In this document: in pieces, positions 55,801-64,000 of the stretch
How the letters are laid out: every line of letters begins with the position of its first letter
Numbering within the stretch: the first letter of the stretch is position 1
NCBI RefSeq assembly: GCF_000238395.3
Contig: NZ_CP011025.1
Location: 1,736,001 to 1,800,000, forward strand
Reading direction: 5' to 3'
Length of the DNA stretch: 64,000 bases
From: Pseudoalteromonas arctica A 37-1-2
Lineage (GTDB): Bacteria; Pseudomonadota; Gammaproteobacteria; Enterobacterales; Alteromonadaceae
The notes under the pieces: model-generated
Databases searched by the model: none
Told to the model about the DNA's origin: nothing
Seen by the model: the letters and a program-made list of their open reading frames with translations, nothing else
Program-made: the position numbers and the translations under genes

Positions 55801-57713
55801 TAGTTGCAATTGGCGATATGGCTGGTGATGTATTTGGTAATGGTATGTTGTTATCTAAGCATATTCGCTTACAAGTTGCCTTTAACCATATGCACATTTT
55901 TGTTGATCCTAACCCAGATGCTGCTACTTCTTACCCAGAGCGCGAACGTTTATTTAATATGCCGCGTTCATCTTGGGAAGATTACAATAAAGAGTTAATT
56001 TCTGCCGGTGGTGGTGTTTTCTCTCGTGCTGCTAAATCAATTACGCTTAGCCCAGAAATGAAAAAAATGTTGGGCACTAAAAAAGCGAGTATGACGCCAA
56101 ACGAATTAATAAAAGCATCGTTAATGATGGAGTTTGATTTACTGTGGAATGGCGGTATCGGAACGTATATCAAAAACTCTAAAGAAACTGATGCAGATGT
56201 AGGGGATCGTGCAAACGATGCACTACGTATCAATGGTAGAGATTTAGGCGCTAAAATAATTGGTGAGGGCGGTAACTTAGGTGCAACTCAATTAGGTCGT
56301 GTTGAATTTGCAGCTAAGGGTGGTCGTGTTAATACTGACTTTATTGATAACGTAGGAGGCGTTGCCTGTTCAGATAACGAAGTTAACATTAAGATTTTAC
56401 TTAATGGCTTGGTTGCTGAAGGTGACTTAACACGTAAACAACGTGATGAGCTACTTTACTCAATGACAGATGAAGTATCTGAATTAGTATTAAAAGACTG
56501 TTACCGTCAAACACATACTATTTCAATTACGCAGTCTAAAGGTACTTCAACGCTTAAAGAAAAGATTCGCTTTATTCATGCACTTGAAAAAGATGGTAAG
56601 TTAAACCGTGCTATTGAGTTCATTCCAAGTGATGAAGAATTGGCAGAACGTGCAGCCGCAGGTAAAGACTTAACTCGCCCTGAGCTTTCAGTGCTAGTGT
56701 CTTACGCAAAAATGGTATTAAAAGAGTCTTTAGTAAGTGATGAAATTACTGAAAACCCTTACTATCGCCAATTGCTTGTGAAGTCATTCCCACGTCCTCT
56801 ACGTGAGAAGTTTAACGATGCGATGAACAACCATCCACTTCGTAAAGAAATTATTGCAACTAAACTTGCTAACAGTATCGTTAATGATATGGGTTTAAAC
56901 TTCATGGTACGTATGCATGAAGAAACCGGTGCCAACGAAGCTGAAATTGCAATGTGTTACTCAATTGCTAGCGAAATATTTGAAATGCGCGATACATGGT
57001 CTTCTATCAGCGCACTGGATAATAAAATACCAGCAGCGGTACAAACTGAAATGCTTTACCAACTTCGTCGTACTGTTCGCCGTACTACGCGTTGGTTCTT
57101 ACGTCATCGTAATAAGTCACAAACGATTGAACAAGGAATTGAATTCTTTGCGCCAACATTTAAAGATTTAAGCGATAATTTAAATACATACATGATTGAA
57201 AAAGAAAATGACCGTATTGTAATTGAAGCTAATAAGTTAATTGATGCCGGCGTTCCTGTAGATATAGCTAAGCGTATTGTTTCGTTATCAAGCTTATTCT
57301 CTGTGATGGATTTAGCTGAGGTTGCTAATAATTCAGGTAAGAGTATTTCGATGGTATCGAATACTTACTTTAAACTAGGCGCGAGAATGGGTCTGCATTG
57401 GTTCTTAGAGCAAATAACTAAGCAACCAGTAGCAAATCATTGGCAAGCACTTGCTCGTTCATCTTACCGTGAAGAGCTTGATTGGCAGCAACGTACGTTA
57501 TCTGAAGTGGTGCTAAATAGCTTTGAAGGTGACGAGAGCGATGTTGATAGTCAAATAGATGAGTGGATGGATAGCCAAGATTTATTACTTCAGCGTTGGA
57601 AACAAATGTTGGCTGAGTTTAAAACATCACAAAGCCATGACTTTGCTAAGTTCTCAGTTGCACTTCGTGAACTTATGTTATTAAGTCACAACTGTGATAC
57701 ATCAGGAAAATAA
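52872..57713 (+). CDS. gdhB: NAD-specific glutamate dehydrogenase (large, 180-kDa class)
   Basis: A 1613-residue enzyme of the L-GDH180 class, which deaminates glutamate to 2-oxoglutarate with NAD+ and feeds carbon from amino acids into the TCA cycle. The N-terminal part (1-700) carries ACT-like regulatory segments. The catalytic region (about 780-1150) contains KVARGGLRWSDRREDFRTEV, VPVGSKGGFV (substrate lysine), DMAGDVFGNGML and IIGEGGNLGATQLGR. The C-terminal domain (to 1613) is helical. The size matches the class. The ATG at 52872 follows AAGGA at 7 bases. It stands alone. A low-stability AT-rich hairpin follows at 57723-57757. Confidence 0.96.
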   Translation: MTRNEGQASVILDNVCKLIQKKVRADNVLLVEKFAKALYSNMSKEDLANRNDSDLYGAALSLWNSLEKNTTDDAVIRVFNPEVAKDGWQSSHTIVEIITKDMPFLVDSVRMAMTRENIASHLLLHCPLKIKRDENAKISGLSNLKAEQESSSTKTVFFIEIDRQTDSSVIESFKKELESVLVDVSVAVDDWQPIRKKLIAVTKELPKRHHNKTTEEVSETTEFLDWLAKDNFTLMGYREYELSPVQGDYQLKGKMESSLGLMKNSTEEHTRLLSELPEVARQEARSSNLLILTKTNSVSRVHRPAYIDYVGIKRFDDEGNVIGEDRFIGLFSSSFYNNSATDVPVLKSKINRIMEMCDFAKGTHAYKAVLNILETYPRDELVQARESELLEVAMGVLQVQERDMCRLFVRKDAYGRFLSCMVYVPRERYNTALRRETQDILANAFNSDDKVEFTTYFSESTLARTHYTVRVTDNKIEYNVKDIENNLVEAARTWEDKLQSALLESAGEARGNDLNRKYCNAFARSYKDEVLPSAAVVDIEKLELLSDENKLEMLFYRPQEEANSNIVRLSLFHKDEPIHLSDVMPMLENFGLRVVGETPYSVKTSDGRINWIMDFSMLIDSKGMADFDKISARFRAALTNVWGNRLENDGFNRLVLMGGLTGREASILRAYAKYMRQIGVTFSQSYIESTFANYPNIAAQIVNLFAKKFSVKSPASAKTLEKLSTQIYLELENVANLDDDRIIRLYVDMIVATLRTNYFQKDDAGQFKSYVSFKIQPSLIPDVPLPLPAFEIFVYSPRVEGVHLRYGKVARGGLRWSDRREDFRTEVLGLVKAQQVKNTVIVPVGSKGGFVCKQLPSEREAFIKEGQECYKIFIRGLLDITDNIERGEVVPARDVVRHDEDDAYLVVAADKGTATFSDIANGIANEYNFWLGDAFASGGSVGYDHKKMGITAKGAWESVKRHFREMDIDCQTTDFTVVAIGDMAGDVFGNGMLLSKHIRLQVAFNHMHIFVDPNPDAATSYPERERLFNMPRSSWEDYNKELISAGGGVFSRAAKSITLSPEMKKMLGTKKASMTPNELIKASLMMEFDLLWNGGIGTYIKNSKETDADVGDRANDALRINGRDLGAKIIGEGGNLGATQLGRVEFAAKGGRVNTDFIDNVGGVACSDNEVNIKILLNGLVAEGDLTRKQRDELLYSMTDEVSELVLKDCYRQTHTISITQSKGTSTLKEKIRFIHALEKDGKLNRAIEFIPSDEELAERAAAGKDLTRPELSVLVSYAKMVLKESLVSDEITENPYYRQLLVKSFPRPLREKFNDAMNNHPLRKEIIATKLANSIVNDMGLNFMVRMHEETGANEAEIAMCYSIASEIFEMRDTWSSISALDNKIPAAVQTEMLYQLRRTVRRTTRWFLRHRNKSQTIEQGIEFFAPTFKDLSDNLNTYMIEKENDRIVIEANKLIDAGVPVDIAKRIVSLSSLFSVMDLAEVANNSGKSISMVSNTYFKLGARMGLHWFLEQITKQPVANHWQALARSSYREELDWQQRTLSEVVLNSFEGDESDVDSQIDEWMDSQDLLLQRWKQMLAEFKTSQSHDFAKFSVALRELMLLSHNCDTSGK

Positions 57714-57833
57714 TTTAGCTTTAATCAGTTATTTGTTTAGTAAATAAATAACTGATTGTTAAAATTGTTATACAATACCTTAGCCTTGTCTGAGGTATTT
57801 TTTTGTCTGAAATTTAAAAAGAGGATTATATTG

Positions 57834-58844
57834 ATGTTTTATGATTTAGCTCGCCGTTTTATGTTTACCCGTGATGCGGAGTGGGCGCATGAGTTTGCAC
57901 TTAATAATCTTCGTCGTTTTGCTAATACGCCTCTAAATATAGCTTGGTCACAAAGTGTTTCAGATAAACCCGTAAACTTTTTAGGTCTTGAATTTAAAAA
58001 CCCAGTAGGGCTTGCCGCTGGCCTGGATAAAAATGCAGAATGTATAGATGCATTTAGCCAAATGGGATTTGGTTTTATTGAAGTTGGAACGGTTACACCG
58101 CGTCCTCAAGTTGGTAATGATAAGCCACGTATTTTTAGACTTCCAGAGTCAAACGCAATTATTAACCGTATGGGTTTTAATAATAAAGGTGTTGATAATT
58201 TAGTCGAAAATGTAAAAGCAGCAAAGTACAGTGGCATACTCGGTATCAATATTGGTAAAAATAAAGATACACCTAACGAGCAAGGTAAAGATGACTATAT
58301 TCATTGTATGCGTAAAGTATTTGAGCATGCCTCATACATTACGGTAAATATTTCATCACCAAATACCCCAGGGCTTCGTGATTTACAATATGGTGCTGCA
58401 CTTGACGATTTGTTGCAAAGTCTTAAAAATGAACAGTTAGATTTAATTGCAAAGCATAATAAGCAAGTTCCTATGCTTGTAAAAATTGCACCGGATCTCG
58501 ATCAAATACAAATAGAGCAAGTAAGTGAATCACTTTTAAATAATAAAATTGATGGTGTAATTGCCACAAACACAACGCTTGAACGAGCCGCAGTCATGGG
58601 GCAGCAATATGCACAAGAGGCGGGCGGTTTATCAGGTCACCCTGTTAGAATGCGCTCTACAGAGGTAGTAAGTGAACTAAAACGCTTAACACAAGGTAAG
58701 CTACCAATCATCGGAGTCGGCGGTATTGATGATGCTACATCTGCAAAAGAAAAGTTAGATGCAGGCGCAAATTTAGTTCAGGTTTATACTGGGTTCATCT
58801 ACAAAGGTCCACAATTGGTAAAGTCGATCGTTAACGGCTTATAA
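57834..58844 (+). CDS. pyrD: Dihydroorotate dehydrogenase (quinone)
   Basis: A 336-residue class 2 enzyme, the same length as in E. coli. It oxidises dihydroorotate to orotate on the inner membrane with quinone in pyrimidine synthesis. The N-terminal amphipathic helix ([11 protein letters not shown]) contacts the membrane. FMN and active-site motifs are [32 protein letters not shown] (catalytic serine) and GVGGIDDA. I chose the ATG at 57834, which follows GAGG; an upstream in-frame ATG at 57756 would add 26 unrelated residues. It is followed by zapC and rlmKL, the usual order. Confidence 0.97.
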   Translation: MFYDLARRFMFTRDAEWAHEFALNNLRRFANTPLNIAWSQSVSDKPVNFLGLEFKNPVGLAAGLDKNAECIDAFSQMGFGFIEVGTVTPRPQVGNDKPRIFRLPESNAIINRMGFNNKGVDNLVENVKAAKYSGILGINIGKNKDTPNEQGKDDYIHCMRKVFEHASYITVNISSPNTPGLRDLQYGAALDDLLQSLKNEQLDLIAKHNKQVPMLVKIAPDLDQIQIEQVSESLLNNKIDGVIATNTTLERAAVMGQQYAQEAGGLSGHPVRMRSTEVVSELKRLTQGKLPIIGVGGIDDATSAKEKLDAGANLVQVYTGFIYKGPQLVKSIVNGL

Positions 58845-58961
58845 GGATCAGTTATCTAAGCTTTTGATCGTTAGCTAAATGTTCTAAGCAAACATTTTAA
58901 AAGTGGTCAAAAGCGGTTATACTCTGAGCAATAATTATTCAACATACCCAAGGAGGAGTAA

Positions 58962-59492
58962 ATGTTACAAGCATCAAAGCAATGGCAGTGGATTACTTGT
59001 CCTGATAAAAATCGTTTGTTACTTGATTTAAATGACGACATGCAATTATGCACGCCTTATAAATTAAGACAGCTCACCGATTCTGTTTTTAAAAATCCAC
59101 GTTTTAGTCTCGAAGATGCTGCATTTTACGAACAAGTTTATAATTATCTGGATGGATTTGAATTGTGGTCTGCGGCTCAAATTTGTCAAATATCATTAAA
59201 TGCAACTGCTGTTAAGTATCACTTAAAACCCGTTTTAGCAAAAAGTTGGTTTTTTGAAGAATACACAGGGACAGAGCCAAGCGTAGAGGCAATAGTAAAA
59301 TTAACATCTAAAGCGCAGTCAGGTGATTTTTTAATTGTAGAGCATTGTCCTGATGCATCTATTTGTTTGAATTTAAGTGAAACCTTTAAATTAGACGAAA
59401 ACTTATCTTTAGCGCAATTTGAAGTAATCCGTATTTTGAATAATCGAGTACACCCCATTCTAAATCAGCAATATCAAAGTCAAACCGCCTAA
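58962..59492 (+). CDS. zapC: Cell division protein ZapC
   Basis: A 176-residue cytoplasmic protein recognised as ZapC, which binds FtsZ and stabilises protofilament bundles at the division site. Family marks are the N-terminal QWQWITCPDKNRLLLDLNDDMQ region and the YNYLDGFELWSAAQICQISLNATAV core. The length is close to E. coli ZapC (180). It lies between pyrD and rlmKL as in other gammaproteobacteria. The ATG follows GGAGGA at 6 bases. Confidence 0.92.
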   Translation: MLQASKQWQWITCPDKNRLLLDLNDDMQLCTPYKLRQLTDSVFKNPRFSLEDAAFYEQVYNYLDGFELWSAAQICQISLNATAVKYHLKPVLAKSWFFEEYTGTEPSVEAIVKLTSKAQSGDFLIVEHCPDASICLNLSETFKLDENLSLAQFEVIRILNNRVHPILNQQYQSQTA

Positions 59493-59583
59493 CCAAATTT
59501 AAGCCTTAAGCGTGTCTTTATGGCGTGTTTGTCGCCCAACCTATGTTATAATCCTGCGCAATTAGCTATTAAGGGTTATTACT

Positions 59584-61701
59584 TTGCAATTTATCGCACT
59601 TACTTCTATCGGAATCGAAAATTTATTGGTTGATGAACTAACAGAACTTGGCGCAACCGTGTCTAAGCAAACTGTTGGTTCTGTTCGTTTTGAGGCTGAC
59701 TCATTACTTGCGCAAAAGGTTTGTTTATCAACTCGTTTTGCAACGCGTGTGCTTATGCTTATTGAAGAAAAAGAAGGCGTAGATGACAAAAATAGCCTGT
59801 ATAATTTTGCGCGCTCGCAACCTTGGCAAGAATGGTTTGGACCTACGCAAACATTCGCTGTCGACTTCAACGGTACCAATGACTCATTAAAAAACACGCA
59901 ATTTTCGGGTCTTGTAATCAAAGATGCGATTGTTGACTATTTTAATGATTTATACGAGCAACGTCCTAACGTTGATAAGCAAGATGCTAACGTGCGCGTA
60001 GTTGCACGATTAAATCGTTACGGCGTATCGATGTATATTGACTATTCAGGTCCTCGTTTGTCAGAACGTGGTTACCGCCAAGGCCAAGGTAAAGCGCCAA
60101 TTAAAGAGCACTTAGCTGCTGCATTAATTAAGCGAAGTGGCTGGCTTGAAAATGTAAAACAGCCTTTATTCGATCCATGTTGTGGTGCGGGTACTATTTT
60201 GATAGAAGCTGCCGGTATGGCGCGAAACGAAGCGCCAGGATTATTCCGTGAAGGTTTTGCTTTTGAGCGTTTACCCAGTTTTAGAGCCGCTAAGTTTAAA
60301 GAGCTTAAAGAAGAGTTACTCGCTAATATTACTGATCCTAAATTGTGGTTAATTGGCCACGATTACGATGAGCAAGTATTAAGTAAAGCAATTGATAATG
60401 CTAAACGAGCCGAGCTTGACGACGTGATTAAGTTTAAGCAAAGTGATGCAACTAAACTTACAGCTGTTGCAAAATTACCGGGTGTTGTAATTTCAAACTT
60501 ACCTTATGGTGAGCGTATTGGCTCTATGGCTGAGCTTGTTGATTTACACCGTAATTTAGGCGTTGGCTTTAAAAAGCACTTCAATCACTGGAAACTTGCC
60601 TTATTGGGTATGGACGAGAGCTTATTTAAACTTTTAAAACTTGTGCGCCTTAAGCGTTATAAATTTAAAAATGGCCCATTAGATGTTGAACTTAACTTAT
60701 ATCAATTAGATGATAAGCAAGTAAGTTTGACCACAGATGACAAAAAAGCACTCAATTTTGAAGGCTCAACGTCATTTGCAAATAGATTGAAAAAAAATAA
60801 GCAAGGCTTAAAAAACTGGCTTAAACAAAATAAAATAGATGCTTATCGCGTCTATGAAGCGGATATCCCTGAATACAATGTTGCTGTAGATATTTATGGT
60901 GACTCTGCTGTAATTTTTGAATATGCAGCGCCTAAAGAAATTGATGAAAAAACATCAGAAAAACGCCTGCAAGACGTAATAAGTTTAACGGCTCAACAGC
61001 TTGAGATTTCACCTGAAAACATTGCTGTAAAAGTACGTAAAAAGCAGAAGGGCGAAGATCAATACACCGCTATGTCTAAACAAAACCGTACTATGGTTGT
61101 TGAAGAGTTTGGTGCTAAGTTCAAAGTTAATTTATTTGACTACTTAGACACAGGCTTGTTTTTAGACCATCGCTTAATGCGCCGTTATATTCAAGAAAAT
61201 GCTAAAGATAAACGTTTCTTAAACCTTTTTGCATACACAGGTACAGCTTCTGTACATGCTGCTCTTGGTGGTGCTAAAGCCATTACTACAGTCGATTTAT
61301 CAAAGACCTACTTAAAATGGGGCCAAGATAACTTTGATTTAAATGGTATTAGTAATACACGATACCGTTTTGAGCAAGCTGATTGTTTAAAATGGTTAGA
61401 GCACGCGACAGCACAATATGATTTGATATTTTTAGATCCTCCAACGTTTTCAAACTCAAAACGTATGAAAGACGCGTTTGATGTACAGAGCGATCACATT
61501 AAATTATTAACGTGGGTTAAAAAGATTTTAAGCCCATCAGGTACCTTAATTTTCTCTAATAACAAACGTGGCTTTGTGATAGATGAAGTTGGTCTGATTG
61601 GTTTAGGTTTAAAAGCCATTAATATTTCAGATAAAACGTTATCACCAGACTTTAAACGTAATAAAAAAATCCATAATAGCTGGTTAATCACACATGGCTA
61701 A
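59584..61701 (+). CDS. rlmKL: 23S rRNA (guanine 2445 and 2069) methyltransferase, fused RlmKL
   Basis: A 705-residue bifunctional enzyme. The N-terminal RlmL half has a THUMP domain (about 45-155) and a methyltransferase with DPCCGAGTILIEA and the m2G motif SNLPYGERIG (about 302-311). The C-terminal RlmK half has NLFAYTGTASVHAA and IFLDPPTFSNSKRM. It makes m2G2445 and m7G2069 in helix 74 of 23S rRNA. The start is a TTG at 59584, 12 bases after AAGGG. No ATG occurs near, and the conserved start (QFIALTSIGIENLL) fits this codon. It overlaps the next gene by 8 bases. Confidence 0.95.
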   Translation: MQFIALTSIGIENLLVDELTELGATVSKQTVGSVRFEADSLLAQKVCLSTRFATRVLMLIEEKEGVDDKNSLYNFARSQPWQEWFGPTQTFAVDFNGTNDSLKNTQFSGLVIKDAIVDYFNDLYEQRPNVDKQDANVRVVARLNRYGVSMYIDYSGPRLSERGYRQGQGKAPIKEHLAAALIKRSGWLENVKQPLFDPCCGAGTILIEAAGMARNEAPGLFREGFAFERLPSFRAAKFKELKEELLANITDPKLWLIGHDYDEQVLSKAIDNAKRAELDDVIKFKQSDATKLTAVAKLPGVVISNLPYGERIGSMAELVDLHRNLGVGFKKHFNHWKLALLGMDESLFKLLKLVRLKRYKFKNGPLDVELNLYQLDDKQVSLTTDDKKALNFEGSTSFANRLKKNKQGLKNWLKQNKIDAYRVYEADIPEYNVAVDIYGDSAVIFEYAAPKEIDEKTSEKRLQDVISLTAQQLEISPENIAVKVRKKQKGEDQYTAMSKQNRTMVVEEFGAKFKVNLFDYLDTGLFLDHRLMRRYIQENAKDKRFLNLFAYTGTASVHAALGGAKAITTVDLSKTYLKWGQDNFDLNGISNTRYRFEQADCLKWLEHATAQYDLIFLDPPTFSNSKRMKDAFDVQSDHIKLLTWVKKILSPSGTLIFSNNKRGFVIDEVGLIGLGLKAINISDKTLSPDFKRNKKIHNSWLITHG

Positions 61702-61933
61702 ATGGGTTTTATACCACACTGATGGTTGCCACTTGTGCGAGCAAGCTGAGCAACTTATCACTGAGGTACTTAGTGATACGAGTGAGTTATTACTAATCGA
61801 TATTATGACTGATGAGCAGCTTATAGCTGAGTATCAAATTACTATTCCTGTATTAAAAAGTGAAAAAGGCGAGCAATTATTTTGGCCTTTTACTTTACAC
61901 ACTGTGCGCGAATTTTTAGCACAAGCAGAATAA
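61694..61933 (+). CDS. Glutaredoxin-like (DUF836) protein
   Basis: A 79-residue thioredoxin-fold protein. The redox motif CHLC lies at about 12-15 in YHTDGCHLCEQAEQL, and the cis-proline is in YQITIPVL. It is a member of the glutaredoxin-like DUF836 family; the partner is unknown. It overlaps the end of rlmKL by 8 bases and precedes uup by 15, an order conserved in relatives, so all three are probably one transcript. Confidence 0.9.
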   Translation: MAKWVLYHTDGCHLCEQAEQLITEVLSDTSELLLIDIMTDEQLIAEYQITIPVLKSEKGEQLFWPFTLHTVREFLAQAE

Positions 61934-61948
61934 GAGCAAATAAGAACT

Positions 61949-63862
61949 ATGGATTTAATTAGAATTTTAAAAGCACAACTTGCTTTTGGTACGCATGCTT
62001 TGCTTAACAAAGCAGATGCCGTTATAGAAAGTGGCGAAAGAGTGTGTGTTGTTGGTCGAAATGGCGCGGGTAAGTCAACTCTATTAAAAGTGCTTGATGG
62101 CGAAGTTGTATTAGATGATGGTGAAATAAATCAGCTAGGCGGGATTAGAATTTCTCGTTTAGAACAAGATCCACCAAAAGGCGCAAATGGCACTGTATTT
62201 GATTACGTTGCGCAAGGTATGCCTGAGATTGCAAACTTACTAATTGATTTTCATCATGTAAGTAATGAGTTGCAAACAGTGTGTACTGATAAGTTATTAA
62301 ACAAGCTTGAACGTTTATCAAATCAATTAGAAGCGGCTGATGGCTGGCGCTTTGATAGCCGAATTCAATTAGTGCTAACACAATTAGAATTAACGCCAGA
62401 AGCTAAACTTGAGTCTCTTTCTGGTGGTTGGTTACGTAAAGTAGCACTTGCACGTGCACTTGTTAGTGAGCCTGATTTATTATTACTTGATGAGCCAACA
62501 AACCATTTAGACATGGCAAGCGTCATGTGGCTTGAGCAATTTTTAAAAGAGTTTAAGGGCGGAATCGTATTTATATCGCATGACCGTGCGTTTATTCGCG
62601 CTGTTGCTACGCGTATTTTAGATTTAGACCGTGGTAAGCTTATTTCGTACCCTGGTGATTACGCTACGTACTTAGAGCAAAAAGCCCATGATTTAAAAGT
62701 AGAAGAAAGCCAAAATGCATTGTTCGATAAGCGTTTAGCCGAAGAAGAAACATGGATCCGCCAAGGTGTTAAAGCGCGTAGAACGCGTAACGAAGGACGT
62801 GTTCGTGAGTTAAAACAGCTTCGTACAGAGCGTAAGCAACGTGTTGACCAAGTTGGTAAAACTGATTTCAATATTGAAACAGCAGATCGCTCTGGTAAGT
62901 TAGTATTTGAAGCTCAACATCTTTGTCATGCATTTAAAGACAAAGTTATTGCTGATGATTTTTCTACACTGGTAATGCGCGGTGACAGAATCGGTCTAGT
63001 AGGCCCAAATGGTATTGGTAAAACAACACTATTAAAGCTAATGTTTGGTGATTTAGAACCAGATAGCGGCATAACTAAGCAAGGTGTTAATTTAGAATTT
63101 GCTTACTTTGACCAATATCGTGAAAAGCTTGATGAAGAAGCAACAGTTCAAGATAACGTTGCCGAAGGTAAACAAGAAGTGATGATGGGCGGACGCTCAC
63201 GTCATGTTTTAGGTTATTTACAAGACTTTTTATTCCCGCCAGCACGCGCTCGAACCCCTGTTAAAGCACTCTCTGGTGGTGAAAAAAATAGACTGCTATT
63301 AGCTAAACTGTTTTTAAAACCGTCTAATATCCTTGTTCTCGATGAGCCAACGAATGACTTGGACATTGAAACGTTAGAGTTACTAGAGGACATCATTAAT
63401 CAATACCAAGGTACAGTGCTGATTGTAAGCCATGACCGTGAATTTATTGATAATACATGTTCAAGTGTATGGGCGTTTGAAGGTAACGGTAAAGTTACAG
63501 ATATTGTAGGTGGCTATAGCGACTATGAGGCTTACGTTAACTATTTAGCTGAACAAGAAAAAAAAACGCAGCAGCAACCAGTAAAAAAAGTTGAAAAAGT
63601 AGTCGCTCCAGTTGCTAAACCTGCAGCTAAAACAAATAAACTCTCTTACAAATTAAAACTTGAATTAGAGCAACTACCGAATAAAATGGAAAAACTAGAA
63701 GCTGAAATTGAAGCTCAACAAGCTGTAGTTAGTGACTCAGACTTTTTTAAACAAGAGAGTGATGTAACAACTAAAGCATTGAACCATTTGGCACAACTTG
63801 AGTCTGACCTTGAAGCTGCGCTTGAGCGCTGGGAAGAACTTGAAGAATTACAGAATCAGTAG
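61949..63862 (+). CDS. uup: ABC-F family ATPase Uup
   Basis: A 637-residue cytoplasmic ABC-F protein with two ATPase domains and no membrane segments. Walker A motifs are GRNGAGKST (about 36-44) and GPNGIGKTT (about 352-360). Signatures are LSGGWLRKVALARAL and LSGGEKNRLLLAKL, and each Walker B is followed by DEPTNHLD or DEPTNDLD. A basic linker lies between and a C-terminal coiled coil runs from about 545 to 637, which binds DNA in E. coli Uup. Uup limits transposon excision and acts on ribosomes or branched DNA. A DUF3466 gene follows. Confidence 0.95.
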   Translation: MDLIRILKAQLAFGTHALLNKADAVIESGERVCVVGRNGAGKSTLLKVLDGEVVLDDGEINQLGGIRISRLEQDPPKGANGTVFDYVAQGMPEIANLLIDFHHVSNELQTVCTDKLLNKLERLSNQLEAADGWRFDSRIQLVLTQLELTPEAKLESLSGGWLRKVALARALVSEPDLLLLDEPTNHLDMASVMWLEQFLKEFKGGIVFISHDRAFIRAVATRILDLDRGKLISYPGDYATYLEQKAHDLKVEESQNALFDKRLAEEETWIRQGVKARRTRNEGRVRELKQLRTERKQRVDQVGKTDFNIETADRSGKLVFEAQHLCHAFKDKVIADDFSTLVMRGDRIGLVGPNGIGKTTLLKLMFGDLEPDSGITKQGVNLEFAYFDQYREKLDEEATVQDNVAEGKQEVMMGGRSRHVLGYLQDFLFPPARARTPVKALSGGEKNRLLLAKLFLKPSNILVLDEPTNDLDIETLELLEDIINQYQGTVLIVSHDREFIDNTCSSVWAFEGNGKVTDIVGGYSDYEAYVNYLAEQEKKTQQQPVKKVEKVVAPVAKPAAKTNKLSYKLKLELEQLPNKMEKLEAEIEAQQAVVSDSDFFKQESDVTTKALNHLAQLESDLEAALERWEELEELQNQ

Positions 63863-63873
63863 TAAGGACTAAA

Positions 63874-64000
63874 ATGAAATATAAATTACTCGCTGCCAGT
63901 ATTTTAGCGACATTAAGCACTTCAGCAACAAGTGCTACGTACCAGTTAAGTGAATTAGGGACTCTTGAAGACGCTAAATATTCTTATGTAACAGATGTAA
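63874..64000 (+). CDS. DUF3466 family protein, N-terminal part (runs off window)
   Basis: The first 42 codons are visible, starting 12 bases after the uup stop and preceded by AAGGA. A signal peptide (MKYKLLAASILATLSTSATSA) is followed by TYQLSELGTLEDAKYSYVTD, the opening of DUF3466 proteins. These exported proteins of unknown function usually follow uup in Shewanella and Pseudoalteromonas, which supports the call. Confidence 0.85.
   Translation, partial: MKYKLLAASILATLSTSATSATYQLSELGTLEDAKYSYVTDV

Overview
The window looks like a chromosomal segment of a marine gammaproteobacterium of the order Alteromonadales, most likely Pseudoalteromonas. This rests on the A+T-rich DNA, on gene orders typical of the group (tusDCBE-rluE, nudJ/mnmA/hflD/purB, proQ-prc, pyrD-zapC-rlmKL-glutaredoxin-uup-DUF3466) and on genus-typical families (DUF2835, DUF1302/DUF1329, large NAD-glutamate dehydrogenase). 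It is an inference from recognised families; no database search was run.

Layout. 1-712: the 3' end of serS and its terminator. 713-7560: an accessory island. It opens with an IS91-like element (tyrosine recombinase plus a Y2 HUH transposase whose C-terminal zinc-finger part lies beyond an in-frame stop). Next comes a run of small, unrelated, same-strand genes separated by attC-like sites, which I read as an integron cassette array with no integron integrase in view (a CALIN-type array). A decayed IS1182-type transposase gene and a degenerate copy of the 3' end of the downstream sugar dehydrogenase gene are embedded in the array. 7561-25309: general chromosomal genes, mostly on the minus strand: PQQ-type sugar dehydrogenase, a divergent Nramp transporter, avtA, a GST/glutaredoxin-like protein, rlhA, an EEP-family phosphatase/nuclease without a normal start codon, a TPR-GGDEF diguanylate cyclase, MAPEG, an ABC exporter, a lipoprotein, and a GFA-family gene split by a MITE. 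25310-36323: an M28 peptidase and DUF4826 on the plus strand, then a minus-strand housekeeping block for tRNA and ribosome modification (roxA, purB, hflD, mnmA, nudJ, rluE, tusEBCD) and a Bax-inhibitor-1-like protein. 36576-36840: two identical tRNA-Ser(UGA) genes. 37019-64000: plus-strand genes: msrC, an acidic protein, proQ, prc, an NhaC-type antiporter, pepN, DUF2835, a four-gene envelope module (DUF1302, DUF1329, YCF48-like, RND/MMPL), NAD-glutamate dehydrogenase, pyrD, zapC, rlmKL, a glutaredoxin-like protein, uup and the start of a DUF3466 gene.

How the genes work together. The clearest functional set is the 2-thiouridine tRNA pathway: TusD, TusC, TusB and TusE relay sulfur to MnmA, and all five are encoded within about 3.7 kb on one strand next to rRNA (RluE) and nucleotide (NudJ, PurB) enzymes. 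RlhA, RluE, RlmKL, RoxA and ProQ add a wider ribosome/RNA theme. The DUF1302-DUF1329-YCF48-RND set resembles an envelope-spanning lipid or hydrophobic-compound transport machine and has a FadR-like site upstream.

Most worth a second look: the integrase-less cassette array with its embedded gene remnant; the MITE insertion whose precise removal restores a reading frame; the DUF1302/DUF1329/YCF48/RND module with a candidate FadR operator; the Nramp protein lacking both metal-binding motifs; and the EEP gene with no usable start codon.
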